Of a DNA stretch of 64,000 nt, positions 26,242 through 35,106 are shown one piece after another. The notes beneath the pieces were generated by a model. The model did no database searches and was not told the origin of the DNA. It worked only from the letters and a program-made list of their open reading frames with translations. Within the stretch, counting starts at the first letter, position 1. Each line of letters opens with the position of its first letter. This DNA is from an uncultured Haliea sp. (GTDB taxonomy: Bacteria > Pseudomonadota > Gammaproteobacteria > Pseudomonadales > Halieaceae): the NCBI GenBank assembly GCA_947258585.1, contig CAMYIZ010000036.1, positions 1 through 64,000 on the forward strand. Direction: 5' to 3'. The position numbers and the translations under genes are program-made.

Positions 26242-28302
26242 ATGGATATCGAGACAGATAGTGCAAGCGGACTTGAAAGTTCCATTGATCCGCTGCTTCA
26301 ACCGTTCCAGCTGAAGGGGCTCACTCTACGTAACCGGATCGTAAGCACTAGTCATGCGTCTATGTTAGACGACAATGGCTTACCGCTGGAACGCTATCAG
26401 CGATATCATGAGGAAAAGGCGATTGGTGGTTTGGCCATGACTATAGTGGGTGGCTCCGCTATGACTTCCCCAGATTCGAGCTGGGGCGGCGGCCAATTGG
26501 ATATATCCTCCGATTCGATCATACCTCATTTTCAGTCTTTATCTGAAAGAATACACCGTCACGGTGCCTTGGTAATGTGTCAGGTGTCGCATCTTGGTCG
26601 GCGTGCTACACCCTATGGAGGAAGCTGGCTTCCCGCGTTAGCGCCTTCGCGCATTCGCGAGACACGAACTCGAAGTTTTCCGAAGGAAATGGATACTGAT
26701 GACATATGCAGAATAGTTGATGACTATGCAATTGCAGCCAAGAGGTGCCGCGATGGCGGCCTTGACGGTATCGAGACACTTGCGGGGGGGCACCTAATTG
26801 GGCAGTTCCTTTCTAAAAGAACTAACCACCGCAACGACAGCTTTGGTGGGTCACTTCAAAATCGGGCCCGTTTCGCGCTGATGGTGCATGATGCCATTCG
26901 TAGTGCGGTCGGCAACGACTTCGTCGTAGGTATGAGACTTACAATAGACGAATGTGTTGATGAGGGGCTTGACTTCGAGGAAAGCGTCATCTTGGCAAAA
27001 CTGTTGGAGCGAGAGGGTCATATCGACTTCTTTGACTGCATTTTTGGACGGATGGACACCGATTTATCGCTGGCTACGCATATCATGCCTGGCATGTCTG
27101 CGCCGGGCGCGCCATATCTATCGCTCGTAGGGAAGTTCAAGCGAGAAACCAAACTTCCGGTAATTCATGCGACAGGTATTCGTGACGTTGCCACGGCGCG
27201 ACATGCGGTGAGCACGAATGCCGTCGACTTAGTAGGCATGACTCGTGCCCACATTGCTGATCCACATATCGTGAACAAGTTGGTACGTAGAGAAGAATCA
27301 CGTATTCGTCCGTGTGTCGGTGCATCTTTCTGTCTGCAGAAAAAGGTCCACTGCATACACAACCCGGCGAGTAGCCATGAAACCATTATCAGCCATACCA
27401 TCGATACGGCGAAGCAGTCTCTTCGCATAGTTGTCGTTGGCGGAGGTCCGGGCGGCATGGAAGCCGCTCGTGTGTCTGCTGAGCGTGGGCATAGCGTAGT
27501 TCTGCTCGAGGCCGCAACGCGCCTTGGTGGTCAGATTATTATCGCGGCTTCAGTATCGGATCGTAAGGACCTCATTGGGATCGTTGATTGGCGTGTTGAC
27601 GAGCTCAAGAGGCTCGGTGTGGAGGTCCGCGTCAACACGTATGCCGACGGCAATACCGTTCTCGAAGAAAGCCCTGATGTTGTGATCATTGCTACGGGCG
27701 GTATTCCAGATTTGGATTGGCTGGACGGTGCTGAACTCTGTGATAGTGTCTGGGATGTTCTAACGGGCTGCGTTCCGGTAAGGCAAGATGCTTTAATCTA
27801 TGATGGGACTGGACGCCATAGCGCGATAACCTGCGCGCTCCACCTTGCTCGTATGGGGTGTTCAGTCACTCTGGCAACCAATGATGATACAGTCGGAGTT
27901 GAGACACCTTATACGGATAAAGTGTTGTTTCGTAAGTGCGCGGTTGAGCTTGGTATTCGGATTATTCATGATGTGAGGCTGGTGAAGGCTATCCGACGCG
28001 AGAACGGAATTGTCGCCGTTTTACGTCACGAGCTTGTAGATACTGACATGGAGCTGAGCGCATCCCAGCTCATAGTCGAACGAGGGACGGTGCCGGTCGA
28101 CGATCCCTACTGTGAATTACGTACCAAATCTTCAAACAACGGGGTCACTGATATTGCACTCATGACGGGAACGAACATGGCATGCACAAAAGCAACCCAA
28201 TTCGGGGAGTCATTTCGTCTTTACAGGATTGGTGATGCCGTCGCGAGCCGAGATATCTACTCTGCCATCTACGAAGCGTATCGACTGTGCTCAAGGCTGT
28301 AG
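26242..28302 (+). CDS. Old-Yellow-Enzyme-type NADH:flavin oxidoreductase with C-terminal NAD-binding domain
   Basis: A 686-residue member of the 2,4-dienoyl-CoA reductase / trimethylamine dehydrogenase / N-methylproline demethylase group. The N-terminal FMN barrel has LLQPFQLKGLTLRNRIVSTSH, CQVSHLGRRATP, GLDGIETLAGGHLIGQFLSKRTN and RNDSFGGSLQNRARF. The C-terminal half is a FAD/NAD Rossmann domain (IVVVGGGPGGMEAARVSAERGH). The Fe-S segment reads CVGASFC then HCIHNP: the second of the usual four cysteines is Ala and the spacing is short. GC is lower than core genes. Substrate unknown; a methylated amine or betaine is plausible. The ATG at 26242 is used, with GGGGTGTAGGG upstream. Confidence 0.8.
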   Translation: MDIETDSASGLESSIDPLLQPFQLKGLTLRNRIVSTSHASMLDDNGLPLERYQRYHEEKAIGGLAMTIVGGSAMTSPDSSWGGGQLDISSDSIIPHFQSLSERIHRHGALVMCQVSHLGRRATPYGGSWLPALAPSRIRETRTRSFPKEMDTDDICRIVDDYAIAAKRCRDGGLDGIETLAGGHLIGQFLSKRTNHRNDSFGGSLQNRARFALMVHDAIRSAVGNDFVVGMRLTIDECVDEGLDFEESVILAKLLEREGHIDFFDCIFGRMDTDLSLATHIMPGMSAPGAPYLSLVGKFKRETKLPVIHATGIRDVATARHAVSTNAVDLVGMTRAHIADPHIVNKLVRREESRIRPCVGASFCLQKKVHCIHNPASSHETIISHTIDTAKQSLRIVVVGGGPGGMEAARVSAERGHSVVLLEAATRLGGQIIIAASVSDRKDLIGIVDWRVDELKRLGVEVRVNTYADGNTVLEESPDVVIIATGGIPDLDWLDGAELCDSVWDVLTGCVPVRQDALIYDGTGRHSAITCALHLARMGCSVTLATNDDTVGVETPYTDKVLFRKCAVELGIRIIHDVRLVKAIRRENGIVAVLRHELVDTDMELSASQLIVERGTVPVDDPYCELRTKSSNNGVTDIALMTGTNMACTKATQFGESFRLYRIGDAVASRDIYSAIYEAYRLCSRL

Positions 28303-28379
28303 AAAGAATAGCTTCGTGAATTTTCGGCCCGTAAAGCTAAGTGTTATGGCTCGCCCCCACTAAAGAGGGGCCAATGTTT

Positions 28380-28634
28380 TTAGTGTAAATTCTTGGTCAA
28401 CCAAAACAGCCCGTCAGATTGATTTGTCTTGCACTCAGGCGTGAGGGATGACCCCGATTCCATGTAGTCCGAATCGGTGCTGATGCGATGGGCAACCTCG
28501 CCTTTAGGGTGCCGAAACCAGTCGGGATCACGGAAACCCCCAGGCGGCAGGTCTTTCCGGACTTTGACTACAATGAACATTGCGCCCATCTCGATATCTC
28601 CAGCGCCCCTTGACCTGTCTGCCGCAGATAATAT
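28380..28634 (-). pseudogene. C-terminal fragment of a CopA-type multicopper oxidase
   Basis: The minus-strand frame reads GDIEMGAMFIVVKVRKDLPP, then FRDPDWFRHPKGEVAHRI, matching my recollection of the last 50 residues of periplasmic multicopper oxidases (GxMGGMFTVVKVR, then DPGWYxHPxGTVA). An in-frame TAG at 28637-28635 lies just upstream and none of the copper-ligand motifs are present, so only the tail remains. It lies at the edge between foreign low-GC DNA and the copper region, and probably marks where the insertion or deletion ended. Confidence 0.6.
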
Positions 28635-28729
28635 CTAGCCATCGCCAGGTTAGGTACGCATTTCTGCTCAAGCTGAGGGGGTGGGTTTGCCCCCGAAGGG
28701 ACAGCTGTGGCAGCAAGCTGTGTTGTTGC

Positions 28730-29429
28730 CTAGAACTCGAAGGAGAAACCGAGCAGGACGGCGGATTCGCTGCCACCTTCACCTTCGGCGCGGGGGGATA
28801 TCCCGGGTGTTGCCCAGCGGCTGTGCCCAGACTGCACCCACATAGGCCGTGGCGGAATCGGACGGGGCATAGAACAGTCGCGCTGCGATTTCAATGTCGG
28901 CGAAGCCCGAGCCGACCCCTGTCTCCAGATCCGTCTGCCCGAAGGCATTGGTCTCCAGTTCCGGCACCAGGGTCAGGCGTGGCGCCAATGTCCATTCACG
29001 TCCCAGTTTGAAGCGCAGGGCGGTATCGCCGTCGCTGCCGAAGTAGGTGGCCAGTGAACTCTCGATGTCAAACAGCCAGGTATTCTCGATACCCAGCATG
29101 CCCCAGTCCCGGTCGGGCTCGGGTTTCAGGTCTCCACGCCAGCCCATGATCAGGGTTGCGGAATCGCCGAGGGTCTGGGCGAGATAGGCATGCACTTCGT
29201 GTTCTTCGAGGGAGCCGCGGTTGTGGCCCCCCTCGGAGACCAGCCAGAGCTGCCGCTCGCTGTTGCCCACTGCCAGGGCGGCACTCCAGGCGATGGGATC
29301 GGCGCCGTCATCAATGACGTACTCCAGTTCGTCGAGCATGAAGGTGGCCCCGATGGGCTCTTCTGCAGCCGCGTGAAACGAACCGGCGGTCAGGGTGGCA
29401 AGCATTGTCATTGCAGCAAGGCGTTGCAT
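28730..29429 (-). pseudogene. copB: Copper-resistance outer-membrane protein CopB with a frameshift
   Basis: CopB is a beta-barrel thought to handle copper at the outer membrane. The frame starts with a signal peptide (MQRLAAMTMLATLTAGSFHAAA) and encodes typical CopB strands (GWRGDLKPEPDRDWGMLGIE, PRLTLVPELETNAFGQTD, AARLFYAPSDSATAYVGAVW), then runs into DIPPRRR and stops at 28779. In the next frame the expected ending continues (PRAEGEGGSESAVLLGFSFEF, stop at 28730). Removing one base from the six-C run at 28797-28792 restores a full-length protein, so this is a homopolymer frameshift or a sequencing error. The usual His/Met-rich N-terminal segment is short here. Confidence 0.8.
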
Positions 29430-29570
29430 GGTGTGGTGCTCCTTAAAATCCGGATTGTGTAGAAGTGGAACGTGCCCGGAGGCATGCTCCGAAGGTGGTT
29501 CTGGGTTCCGGTATCGGGGAAAGCGCTGGCAGCTGGCGGGCGGCGTTCGGGGCTGTTTACTCCGCTGGCG

Positions 29571-29897
29571 CTATACCAACTGCAGCGGCAAGTTGATCGG
29601 AGGTCTCAGGAGTGAATTGCGATACCCCTGCTGGACAGTTGTCCGGACGGGGTAGGCGGTATGGTGGTGTCTTGATGTACTCCGCGTCAGCAGAGTGTCG
29701 GGACACATGTCGTGTACCGAGTGGCTGCAACCAAGGCAGCTGAAGTCACAGGACAAGTGACCGTTGTCAGTGTGCTCTGCGATGACATGAGTGTCGGTAA
29801 GCTCCATCGCGGTTGGTGCCGGCAACTGGGAGTTCGGGGTCTGCGCAATCAACGAGCCCAGCAAGAGAACGGACACTACAAGCAACAGGCGGAACAT
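29571..29897 (-). CDS. Small exported Cys/His-rich protein
   Basis: A 108-residue protein with a hydrophobic start (MFRLLLVVSVLLLGSLIAQ) and a Cys/His cluster: HLSCDFSCLGCSHSVHDMC followed by RHHHT. This looks metal-binding. I do not recognise the family. It is 3 bases after the GNAT stop and 141 bases before copB on the same strand, so the context suggests copper handling. Alternative: a degenerate remnant. Not tested. Confidence 0.5.
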   Translation of the reverse strand: MFRLLLVVSVLLLGSLIAQTPNSQLPAPTAMELTDTHVIAEHTDNGHLSCDFSCLGCSHSVHDMCPDTLLTRSTSRHHHTAYPVRTTVQQGYRNSLLRPPINLPLQLV

Positions 29898-29900
29898 TTG

Positions 29901-30776
29901 CTAGCCCAGTGCCTGCGATGCTAGCCCGTAGCGGTGCACGGGTGCCCGTGGCGCCATGCCCGGGGCAATGTTCTGCATCAGGGTGCCGGTATCGACTTCG
30001 GTGAGGCCGCCCGTTTGCAGCCAGCTGATGAGCGCGCCGGCCTCCCGGGGAACATCAATGCGGTGAAAGCCGGTGCTGCCCGCAAGCAGTTGTGACAACA
30101 ACAGTTTTGCTTCGGCCTGGTCCCGCGCGACAACCGGGCCGACGGTCATGCCTTTCCCGGACCGGCGCCGCAGGGCGAAGCCCACTGCATGCTGATCCCG
30201 TTCCAGGATGTAGCCGCTCGCGTCATGTGTTAGATGCTGCAGCAGGGTTGTCCGGTCCATCCGGGTAGCAGCTGTATCCAGCCGGTGCAGCGCAGGCAGG
30301 TCCTTCCCGGTGAGCGGTTTCAGGGACAGCCGAGGATCACCGGGGGGCTCCTGCAGACTGCCGAGCTGCCCCTGCAACTGAACGATCTGTGCCACGGGCT
30401 GGAAACCTGCGCCGCGATACAGCGCCATGCCCGCCTGGGTGGACACCAGTTGCAACCTGCGTTTTCCCAGGCGGGTCAAGGCGTGTGACATCAGGCGCTG
30501 GCCGATACCGCGTCCGCGGTAGTGCTGGTCCACGATAATCAGGCCCAGGGTTCCAGCATCACTGCCCCACGCCCACCAGAGAATGGTGCCGATGATACCG
30601 CCATCGCGGTGGGTTGCCACGTGGCCTTCGCCGAGGGCCAGGTGCATGGCCCAGTCCGCCTCAGTGTGCGGCCAGCCCTGTGCCTGGGATAGCGCTCGTG
30701 CCGCCGCGATGTCCGCCGGCTGCATGGGCCGGACGGAGATCGGGTGCGCGAAGCGGTTGGAGGCAGGCATGTTCAA
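29901..30776 (-). CDS. GNAT-family N-acetyltransferase
   Basis: A 291-residue protein with an N-terminal GNAT domain (ISVRPMQPADIAAARALSQAQGW, then GLIIVDQHYRGRGIGQRLMSHAL for acetyl-CoA, and MALYRGAGFQPV) and a second, more diverged C-terminal domain (YILERDQHAVGFALRRR, LLLSQLLAGSTGFHRIDVP). This two-domain form is common in proteobacteria and its substrate is unknown. The start overlaps the end of the DUF1624 gene by four bases. Confidence 0.85.
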   Translation of the reverse strand: MNMPASNRFAHPISVRPMQPADIAAARALSQAQGWPHTEADWAMHLALGEGHVATHRDGGIIGTILWWAWGSDAGTLGLIIVDQHYRGRGIGQRLMSHALTRLGKRRLQLVSTQAGMALYRGAGFQPVAQIVQLQGQLGSLQEPPGDPRLSLKPLTGKDLPALHRLDTAATRMDRTTLLQHLTHDASGYILERDQHAVGFALRRRSGKGMTVGPVVARDQAEAKLLLSQLLAGSTGFHRIDVPREAGALISWLQTGGLTEVDTGTLMQNIAPGMAPRAPVHRYGLASQALG

Positions 30777-31960
30777 AAGTACTTCACCCAGGCCATGTCA
30801 GTGCTGTGCTTGAATTTCGCGAACACTTTGGTGGGGTAGTACAGCGCCAGTGTCATCAGGGCAGAGGTGATCCAGACCCAGTAGAAGTTGTCGACACCGA
30901 ACAGTTCACCCTGGGTGGGCCCAAAGATGGCCAGCAGTATCTGGTAGCCGATCAGCAGGACATAGAGGTGGACGATGTAGAAAAACATCGGCGCGGAGCC
31001 GAAGGTCTCCAGGGCGTCGACCAGCGTATTCTTGCGGGTTTCGAACCAGGCCAGCAGGATGAACGCAATGCCCAGCGTGAGCAGCAGGAAGTTCAGCGAC
31101 GGCGGATACTTGGTGAAGTTGACAAACGACATCACGGTTTGCACGGCGGTTTCACCCTGGACCCAGGGCAGGGTCTCACCGTAAATGTTGAAGCCGCGGA
31201 GGATCGCCAGCGCACCGAGACAGGCCGCCGCCACGCCCAGCAGGCCCTTGCGCCTGGCCATCATGTCCATGCCACGGGAGTACAGTGGACCGGCGAAATA
31301 GCCCAGCAGGATAACTCCGATCCAGGGCAGCACCGGGTAGCTGACCTTGACGACAACGGGCCCGTCCGCAACCAGGATGCCGCGGTCGTGGAGAATCGTC
31401 CACAGACTGTAACCGAACTCGCCGGGTGCAAAGCTGATCGGTGACAGCAGGTTGTGGCCGAGGACGATCAGCGCCCCGAGGGCGCCGATTGCCCAGTAGG
31501 GCAGCCGGACCAGCGCTGACAGGGCTATCATGCTGAGACCAATGGCCCAGATGACCTGCAGGTAGAGGGTGTTGTAGGTCCCGAACCAGGCGAAGTTGAT
31601 CAGCGTCAGTTCGATGAAGACCAGGAACAGGCCGCGCTTGAACAGGAAGCCACTGGCTGACCGCGTTCCCATGGCCGGATGGGAATATAGCCAGGCTGAT
31701 AGCCCGGTCAGGAAAACAAAGGTCGGTGCGCACAGATGCGCCGTCATCCGGGTGAAGAACAACTCCGGCGCGGTGTTCTGCACATCCATGGGGTCACCCA
31801 CTTGCACGTGCAGGTAGAGCTTCTCGCGCACGTGGTCCACCAGCATGAGGACGATAACGAGGCCCCGCATGACATCAATGGAGGCGATCCGCGACTTGAT
31901 TACCGCGGCTGTGGTCAGATCGGCTGCGCCTGGTGTTGCGCTGGTTGCTGTAAGGGTCAT
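30773..31960 (-). CDS. DUF1624-type polytopic membrane protein (HGSNAT/acyltransferase-like)
   Basis: A 395-residue inner-membrane protein with about ten hydrophobic segments. The start RIASIDVMRGLVIVLMLVDH, followed by FFTRMTAHLCAPTFVFLTGLSAWLY, is the DUF1624 signature shared with heparan-alpha-glucosaminide N-acetyltransferase, whose catalytic His lies early. Members probably transfer acyl groups to an envelope sugar. It heads the unit DUF1624-GNAT-small protein-copB and is divergent from copCD. Confidence 0.85.
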   Translation of the reverse strand: MTLTATSATPGAADLTTAAVIKSRIASIDVMRGLVIVLMLVDHVREKLYLHVQVGDPMDVQNTAPELFFTRMTAHLCAPTFVFLTGLSAWLYSHPAMGTRSASGFLFKRGLFLVFIELTLINFAWFGTYNTLYLQVIWAIGLSMIALSALVRLPYWAIGALGALIVLGHNLLSPISFAPGEFGYSLWTILHDRGILVADGPVVVKVSYPVLPWIGVILLGYFAGPLYSRGMDMMARRKGLLGVAAACLGALAILRGFNIYGETLPWVQGETAVQTVMSFVNFTKYPPSLNFLLLTLGIAFILLAWFETRKNTLVDALETFGSAPMFFYIVHLYVLLIGYQILLAIFGPTQGELFGVDNFYWVWITSALMTLALYYPTKVFAKFKHSTDMAWVKYF

Positions 31961-32247
31961 AGGATTGTCTCCCGACAGATTCGTTATGTTAGCACTCTTT
32001 GCACAGTTCCAAGGTTACCGCTAGCGGCGCGAATAATATGCTGTTTTGGCGCTTCGCCAGCGCTGCTTTTTGCTGAAGCCCCGGGGATGCTGGAATTTTG
32101 TTCTGTAGCCAATGGGCGTGGAGCACAATATTTTGCTGTACCAGGGTGCCTAAATGGCAGAAGCCCGCATCCGCGCGGCTGAAGTCGGCATCCGCCACTG
32201 GCCCCCCGGGGTTATGGTGTTATCTGTTGATTACCGGGAGCTGGAAG

Positions 32248-32607
32248 ATGGGCAATGTGATGTCGCGAATTCGAGTGGTGGCGATACTCTTGATGCTGGC
32301 GCCTGTTGCGTGGGCACATACAAGTCTGTCGGGTTCTTCCCCGGCGGACGGTGAGTCCATGGTCGGCAGCCCCGAGGCGCTGCTGCTTGAGTTTCCGGTG
32401 CCAGTGCGCCTGGTCAAGGTGGACTTGAATACTGCCGCTGGCGCCGACATTGACCTTGGCAACTACCGTGTATCGGGCGCAGCCAGGAACTTCCGCATTG
32501 TCCTCCCGCCGCTGCCGCCGGCCAGTTACCGGGTCCAATGGGTGGTAATGGGCGGCGATAGCCACAAGATGAGCGGCTCGCTGGGCTTTACCGTAGAGGC
32601 AGACTGA
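32248..32607 (+). CDS. copC: Periplasmic copper-binding protein CopC
   Basis: A 119-residue protein with a signal peptide (MSRIRVVAILLMLAPVAWA) cleaved before HTSL, so the mature N-terminus starts with His, the classical Cu(II) ligand of CopC. The rest is the cupredoxin-like CopC fold (SSPADGESM, VRLVKVDLNTAAG, YRVQWVVMGGDSHKMSGSLGFTVE), with later His residues. I start at the ATG at 32248, with GGGAG seven bases upstream. copD follows at once, and the two probably import copper. Confidence 0.88.
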   Translation: MGNVMSRIRVVAILLMLAPVAWAHTSLSGSSPADGESMVGSPEALLLEFPVPVRLVKVDLNTAAGADIDLGNYRVSGAARNFRIVLPPLPPASYRVQWVVMGGDSHKMSGSLGFTVEAD

Positions 32608-32616
32608 AGGCGCGGG

Positions 32617-33519
32617 GTGTTAGCGGCCATGGATGCCTGGGAACTCGCGCTGTCTGCGGCCAAGTGGTTGATCTACCTCGGCCAGGCGGCCGCCACCGGC
32701 GGCATTCTCATGCTGGTGGCCATCGGCCTGCGGCGGCCCCATCGCGCGGCTCTCATGCCCGCCGCACGCAGGCCGCTGCTGATAGCCGGTGGCACCGGTG
32801 TGGTCGCCGCGGTGGCCAGTTTTTTCCTGCAGACGGGTGCGTTTGCCGAAGCCGGCCCGGGCGGGATGTTTGACCGGGATCTACTGGGTTTTCTGTGGGA
32901 CAGCCCGGTCGGAACCGCTACCCTCATGCGTGCATTTGGCATGCTGTTGCCGCTGGCAGGGCTGTGCCTGGTGATGCTGCCGGGCGCGACTGCGGGCAGG
33001 GTGCTGATTGTGGCGGGGTTTTGCCTGCCAGGCCTCCTGCTCACGGGCTGGTCCTTTACCGTGGTGGGGCATGTCGTCGAGCTGGGTGGTGCCTACCGTG
33101 CTCTGCTTGCGTTGCACGTGGTGCTTGCCCTGTGCTGGGCGGGGGCGCTGTACCCTCTGTGGCTGGCCTGTGGCAGCTTTTCGCCGCAACCGCTAAGGAA
33201 AGTCATGCACGATTTTGGCTCCCTGGCGCTGTGGCTGGTACCGCTGCTGTTGGGCGCGGGTATTACTCTGCTGTGGGCGCTTCTGGATACTCCGGGGGAG
33301 TTGTTCGTGACGCCCTACGGGCTCGCATTGACTCTCAAGATAGCGCTGGTGCTGGCGGTGCTGCTGCTCGCCGCGCTGCACCGCTGGTTCCTGGTGCCCG
33401 GGCTTGTCGATGACCGCACTGGCCGTCAACTGCGCCGGTCCATTGCCGGCGAGGCGCTGCTGGTAGTGCTGGTGCTGTTGCTCACCGCGCCTCTCTCATC
33501 AATTCTTGGTCCCGCCTGA
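32617..33519 (+). CDS. copD: Copper resistance inner-membrane protein CopD
   Basis: A 300-residue protein with about eight membrane segments (for example AAKWLIYLGQAAATGGILML and LIVAGFCLPGLLLTGWSFTVVGHV). The LLALHVVLALCWAGALYPLW segment carries His residues as in the CopD family. It is thought to pass copper from CopC into the cytosol. The start is either GTG 32617 (GAAGG six bases upstream) or ATG 32629; the choice changes only four residues. It is 9 bases after copC. Confidence 0.86.
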   Translation: MLAAMDAWELALSAAKWLIYLGQAAATGGILMLVAIGLRRPHRAALMPAARRPLLIAGGTGVVAAVASFFLQTGAFAEAGPGGMFDRDLLGFLWDSPVGTATLMRAFGMLLPLAGLCLVMLPGATAGRVLIVAGFCLPGLLLTGWSFTVVGHVVELGGAYRALLALHVVLALCWAGALYPLWLACGSFSPQPLRKVMHDFGSLALWLVPLLLGAGITLLWALLDTPGELFVTPYGLALTLKIALVLAVLLLAALHRWFLVPGLVDDRTGRQLRRSIAGEALLVVLVLLLTAPLSSILGPA

Positions 33520-33723
33520 TCTGCTGCCAGCGGCCCCCGGCAGAAAATGCCAGCGTGCCTGTAAAAACAGAAGATCCCGGCCATAAGCCTCGCCTCTTCA
33601 ACATCACCCGCTGCTGCCAGCTGGCTACCATACAAACTTGCTAGTCCTCTGCGAAAGAGAGGTCCGCACGCAGCGCGCGGGTAGAGAATGCCGCGCTCAA
33701 CTCATCTCTAAACTCGGATTTCG

Positions 33724-35106
33724 ATGATGACAAAATCACATCTGGCGGATCTGGACAGGCGGCACCTGATTCATCCGGTCACCAACTTCCGCGCCCATGA
33801 ACAGAAGGGCGTTACCATCCTGCAGTCGGGAGAGGGCTCCTGGCTTGAGGACAGCAACGGCAATCGACTACTGGATGGTTTCGCCGGGCTGTGGTGCGTC
33901 AACGTAGGCTACGGCCAGCAGAGCGTTGTGCAGGCGGCCATGGAGCAAATGCAGCGCCTGCCCTACGCTACCGGCTACTTCAGTTTCGGCTCCGAACCCG
34001 CGATCCAGCTGGCGGCGCGCCTGGTGGAATTGAGCCCGGCGTCACTACAGCGGGTCTATTTCAGCCTGGGCGGCTCCGACGCCATCGACGCGGCAATCCG
34101 CTACATTACCCACTATTACAACACTCTCGGGCAACCGCAGCGCAAACATTTCATTGCGCTGGAGCGCGGTTATCACGGTTCCACAGCTGTCGGCGCCGGC
34201 CTCACCGGATTGCCTGCGTTCCACTACAACTTCGATGTGCCGCGGGAAAACCAGCACCACATTCCCTGCCCCTATGCCTATCGCAGTCCGGTGGGTGATG
34301 ATCCGGCGGCGCTTATCGCCGAGTCGGTCCGGCAATTGCGCAGCAAGGTCGAGGCATTGGGCGCGGACAACGTCGCCGCCTTCTTCTGCGAGCCGATCAT
34401 GGGCTCGGGCGGAGTTGTCGTGCCGCCAGCGGGCTGGCTGCGGGCGATGCAGGACACCTGCCGCGAGCTTGGCATTCTGATGCTGGTGGACGAGGTGATA
34501 ACCGGTTTCGGCCGCACTGGGCCCATGTTTGCCTGTACAGACGAGGGCGTCGAGCCGGACATGATGACCGTGGCCAAGGGCCTGACGTCGGGCTACGCGC
34601 CCATGGGTGCGCTGCTGATGTCGGAGGAGATCTACGCCACGATTGCCGATGGTCCGGGTGGCGACCGGCTGGTGGGCCACGGCCAGACCTACTCCGCGCA
34701 TCCGGTGAGCGCGGCAGTCGGGCTGGAGGTCCTGCGGTTGTACCTGGAGGGCGGAATGCTCGCCCAGGGGCAGGCTGTGGCACCGTATTTCAGTGAGCAC
34801 CTGCAGGCCATGTTGCAGCACCCGCTGGTCGGTGACGCCCGCAGTCGTGGCCTGTTGGGCGCGCTGGAGCTGGTAGCGGACAAGCGCACTCGCGCGCCGT
34901 TCGATCCGGCTCTCAAACTCAATGAGCGCCTGAGCCGCATAGCCTATGAAAACGGGATTATCTTCCGTGCTTTCGCTGACAATATTCTCGGCTTTGCGCC
35001 GGCTCTGTGCTTCAGCGAGAGCGAGTTCGACTTCCTGTTCGAACGCCTCACGCTAAGCCTGGACGAGCTGCTGGAACAGTCCGACGTACTCAGGGCCGTA
35101 ACATGA
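33724..35106 (+). CDS. Class III (omega) aminotransferase
   Basis: A 460-residue PLP enzyme. Fold type I signatures: WLEDSNGNRLLDGFAGLWCVNVGYG, GGSDAIDAAIRY (phosphate cup), FFCEPIMGSGGVVVPPAGW, LMLVDEVITGFGRTG and TVAKGLTSGYAPMGALL with the PLP lysine. It resembles the pyruvate-dependent putrescine/beta-alanine/taurine transaminases. It is the first gene of a three-gene unit with the next two dehydrogenases, overlapping the second by four bases. The amine donor is not evident. Confidence 0.88.
   Translation: MMTKSHLADLDRRHLIHPVTNFRAHEQKGVTILQSGEGSWLEDSNGNRLLDGFAGLWCVNVGYGQQSVVQAAMEQMQRLPYATGYFSFGSEPAIQLAARLVELSPASLQRVYFSLGGSDAIDAAIRYITHYYNTLGQPQRKHFIALERGYHGSTAVGAGLTGLPAFHYNFDVPRENQHHIPCPYAYRSPVGDDPAALIAESVRQLRSKVEALGADNVAAFFCEPIMGSGGVVVPPAGWLRAMQDTCRELGILMLVDEVITGFGRTGPMFACTDEGVEPDMMTVAKGLTSGYAPMGALLMSEEIYATIADGPGGDRLVGHGQTYSAHPVSAAVGLEVLRLYLEGGMLAQGQAVAPYFSEHLQAMLQHPLVGDARSRGLLGALELVADKRTRAPFDPALKLNERLSRIAYENGIIFRAFADNILGFAPALCFSESEFDFLFERLTLSLDELLEQSDVLRAVT

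Noticed and set aside
29712-30004. Small plus-strand frames opposite the Cys/His-rich protein
   Set aside because: They are antisense to the tightly linked minus-strand genes and have no start signals.
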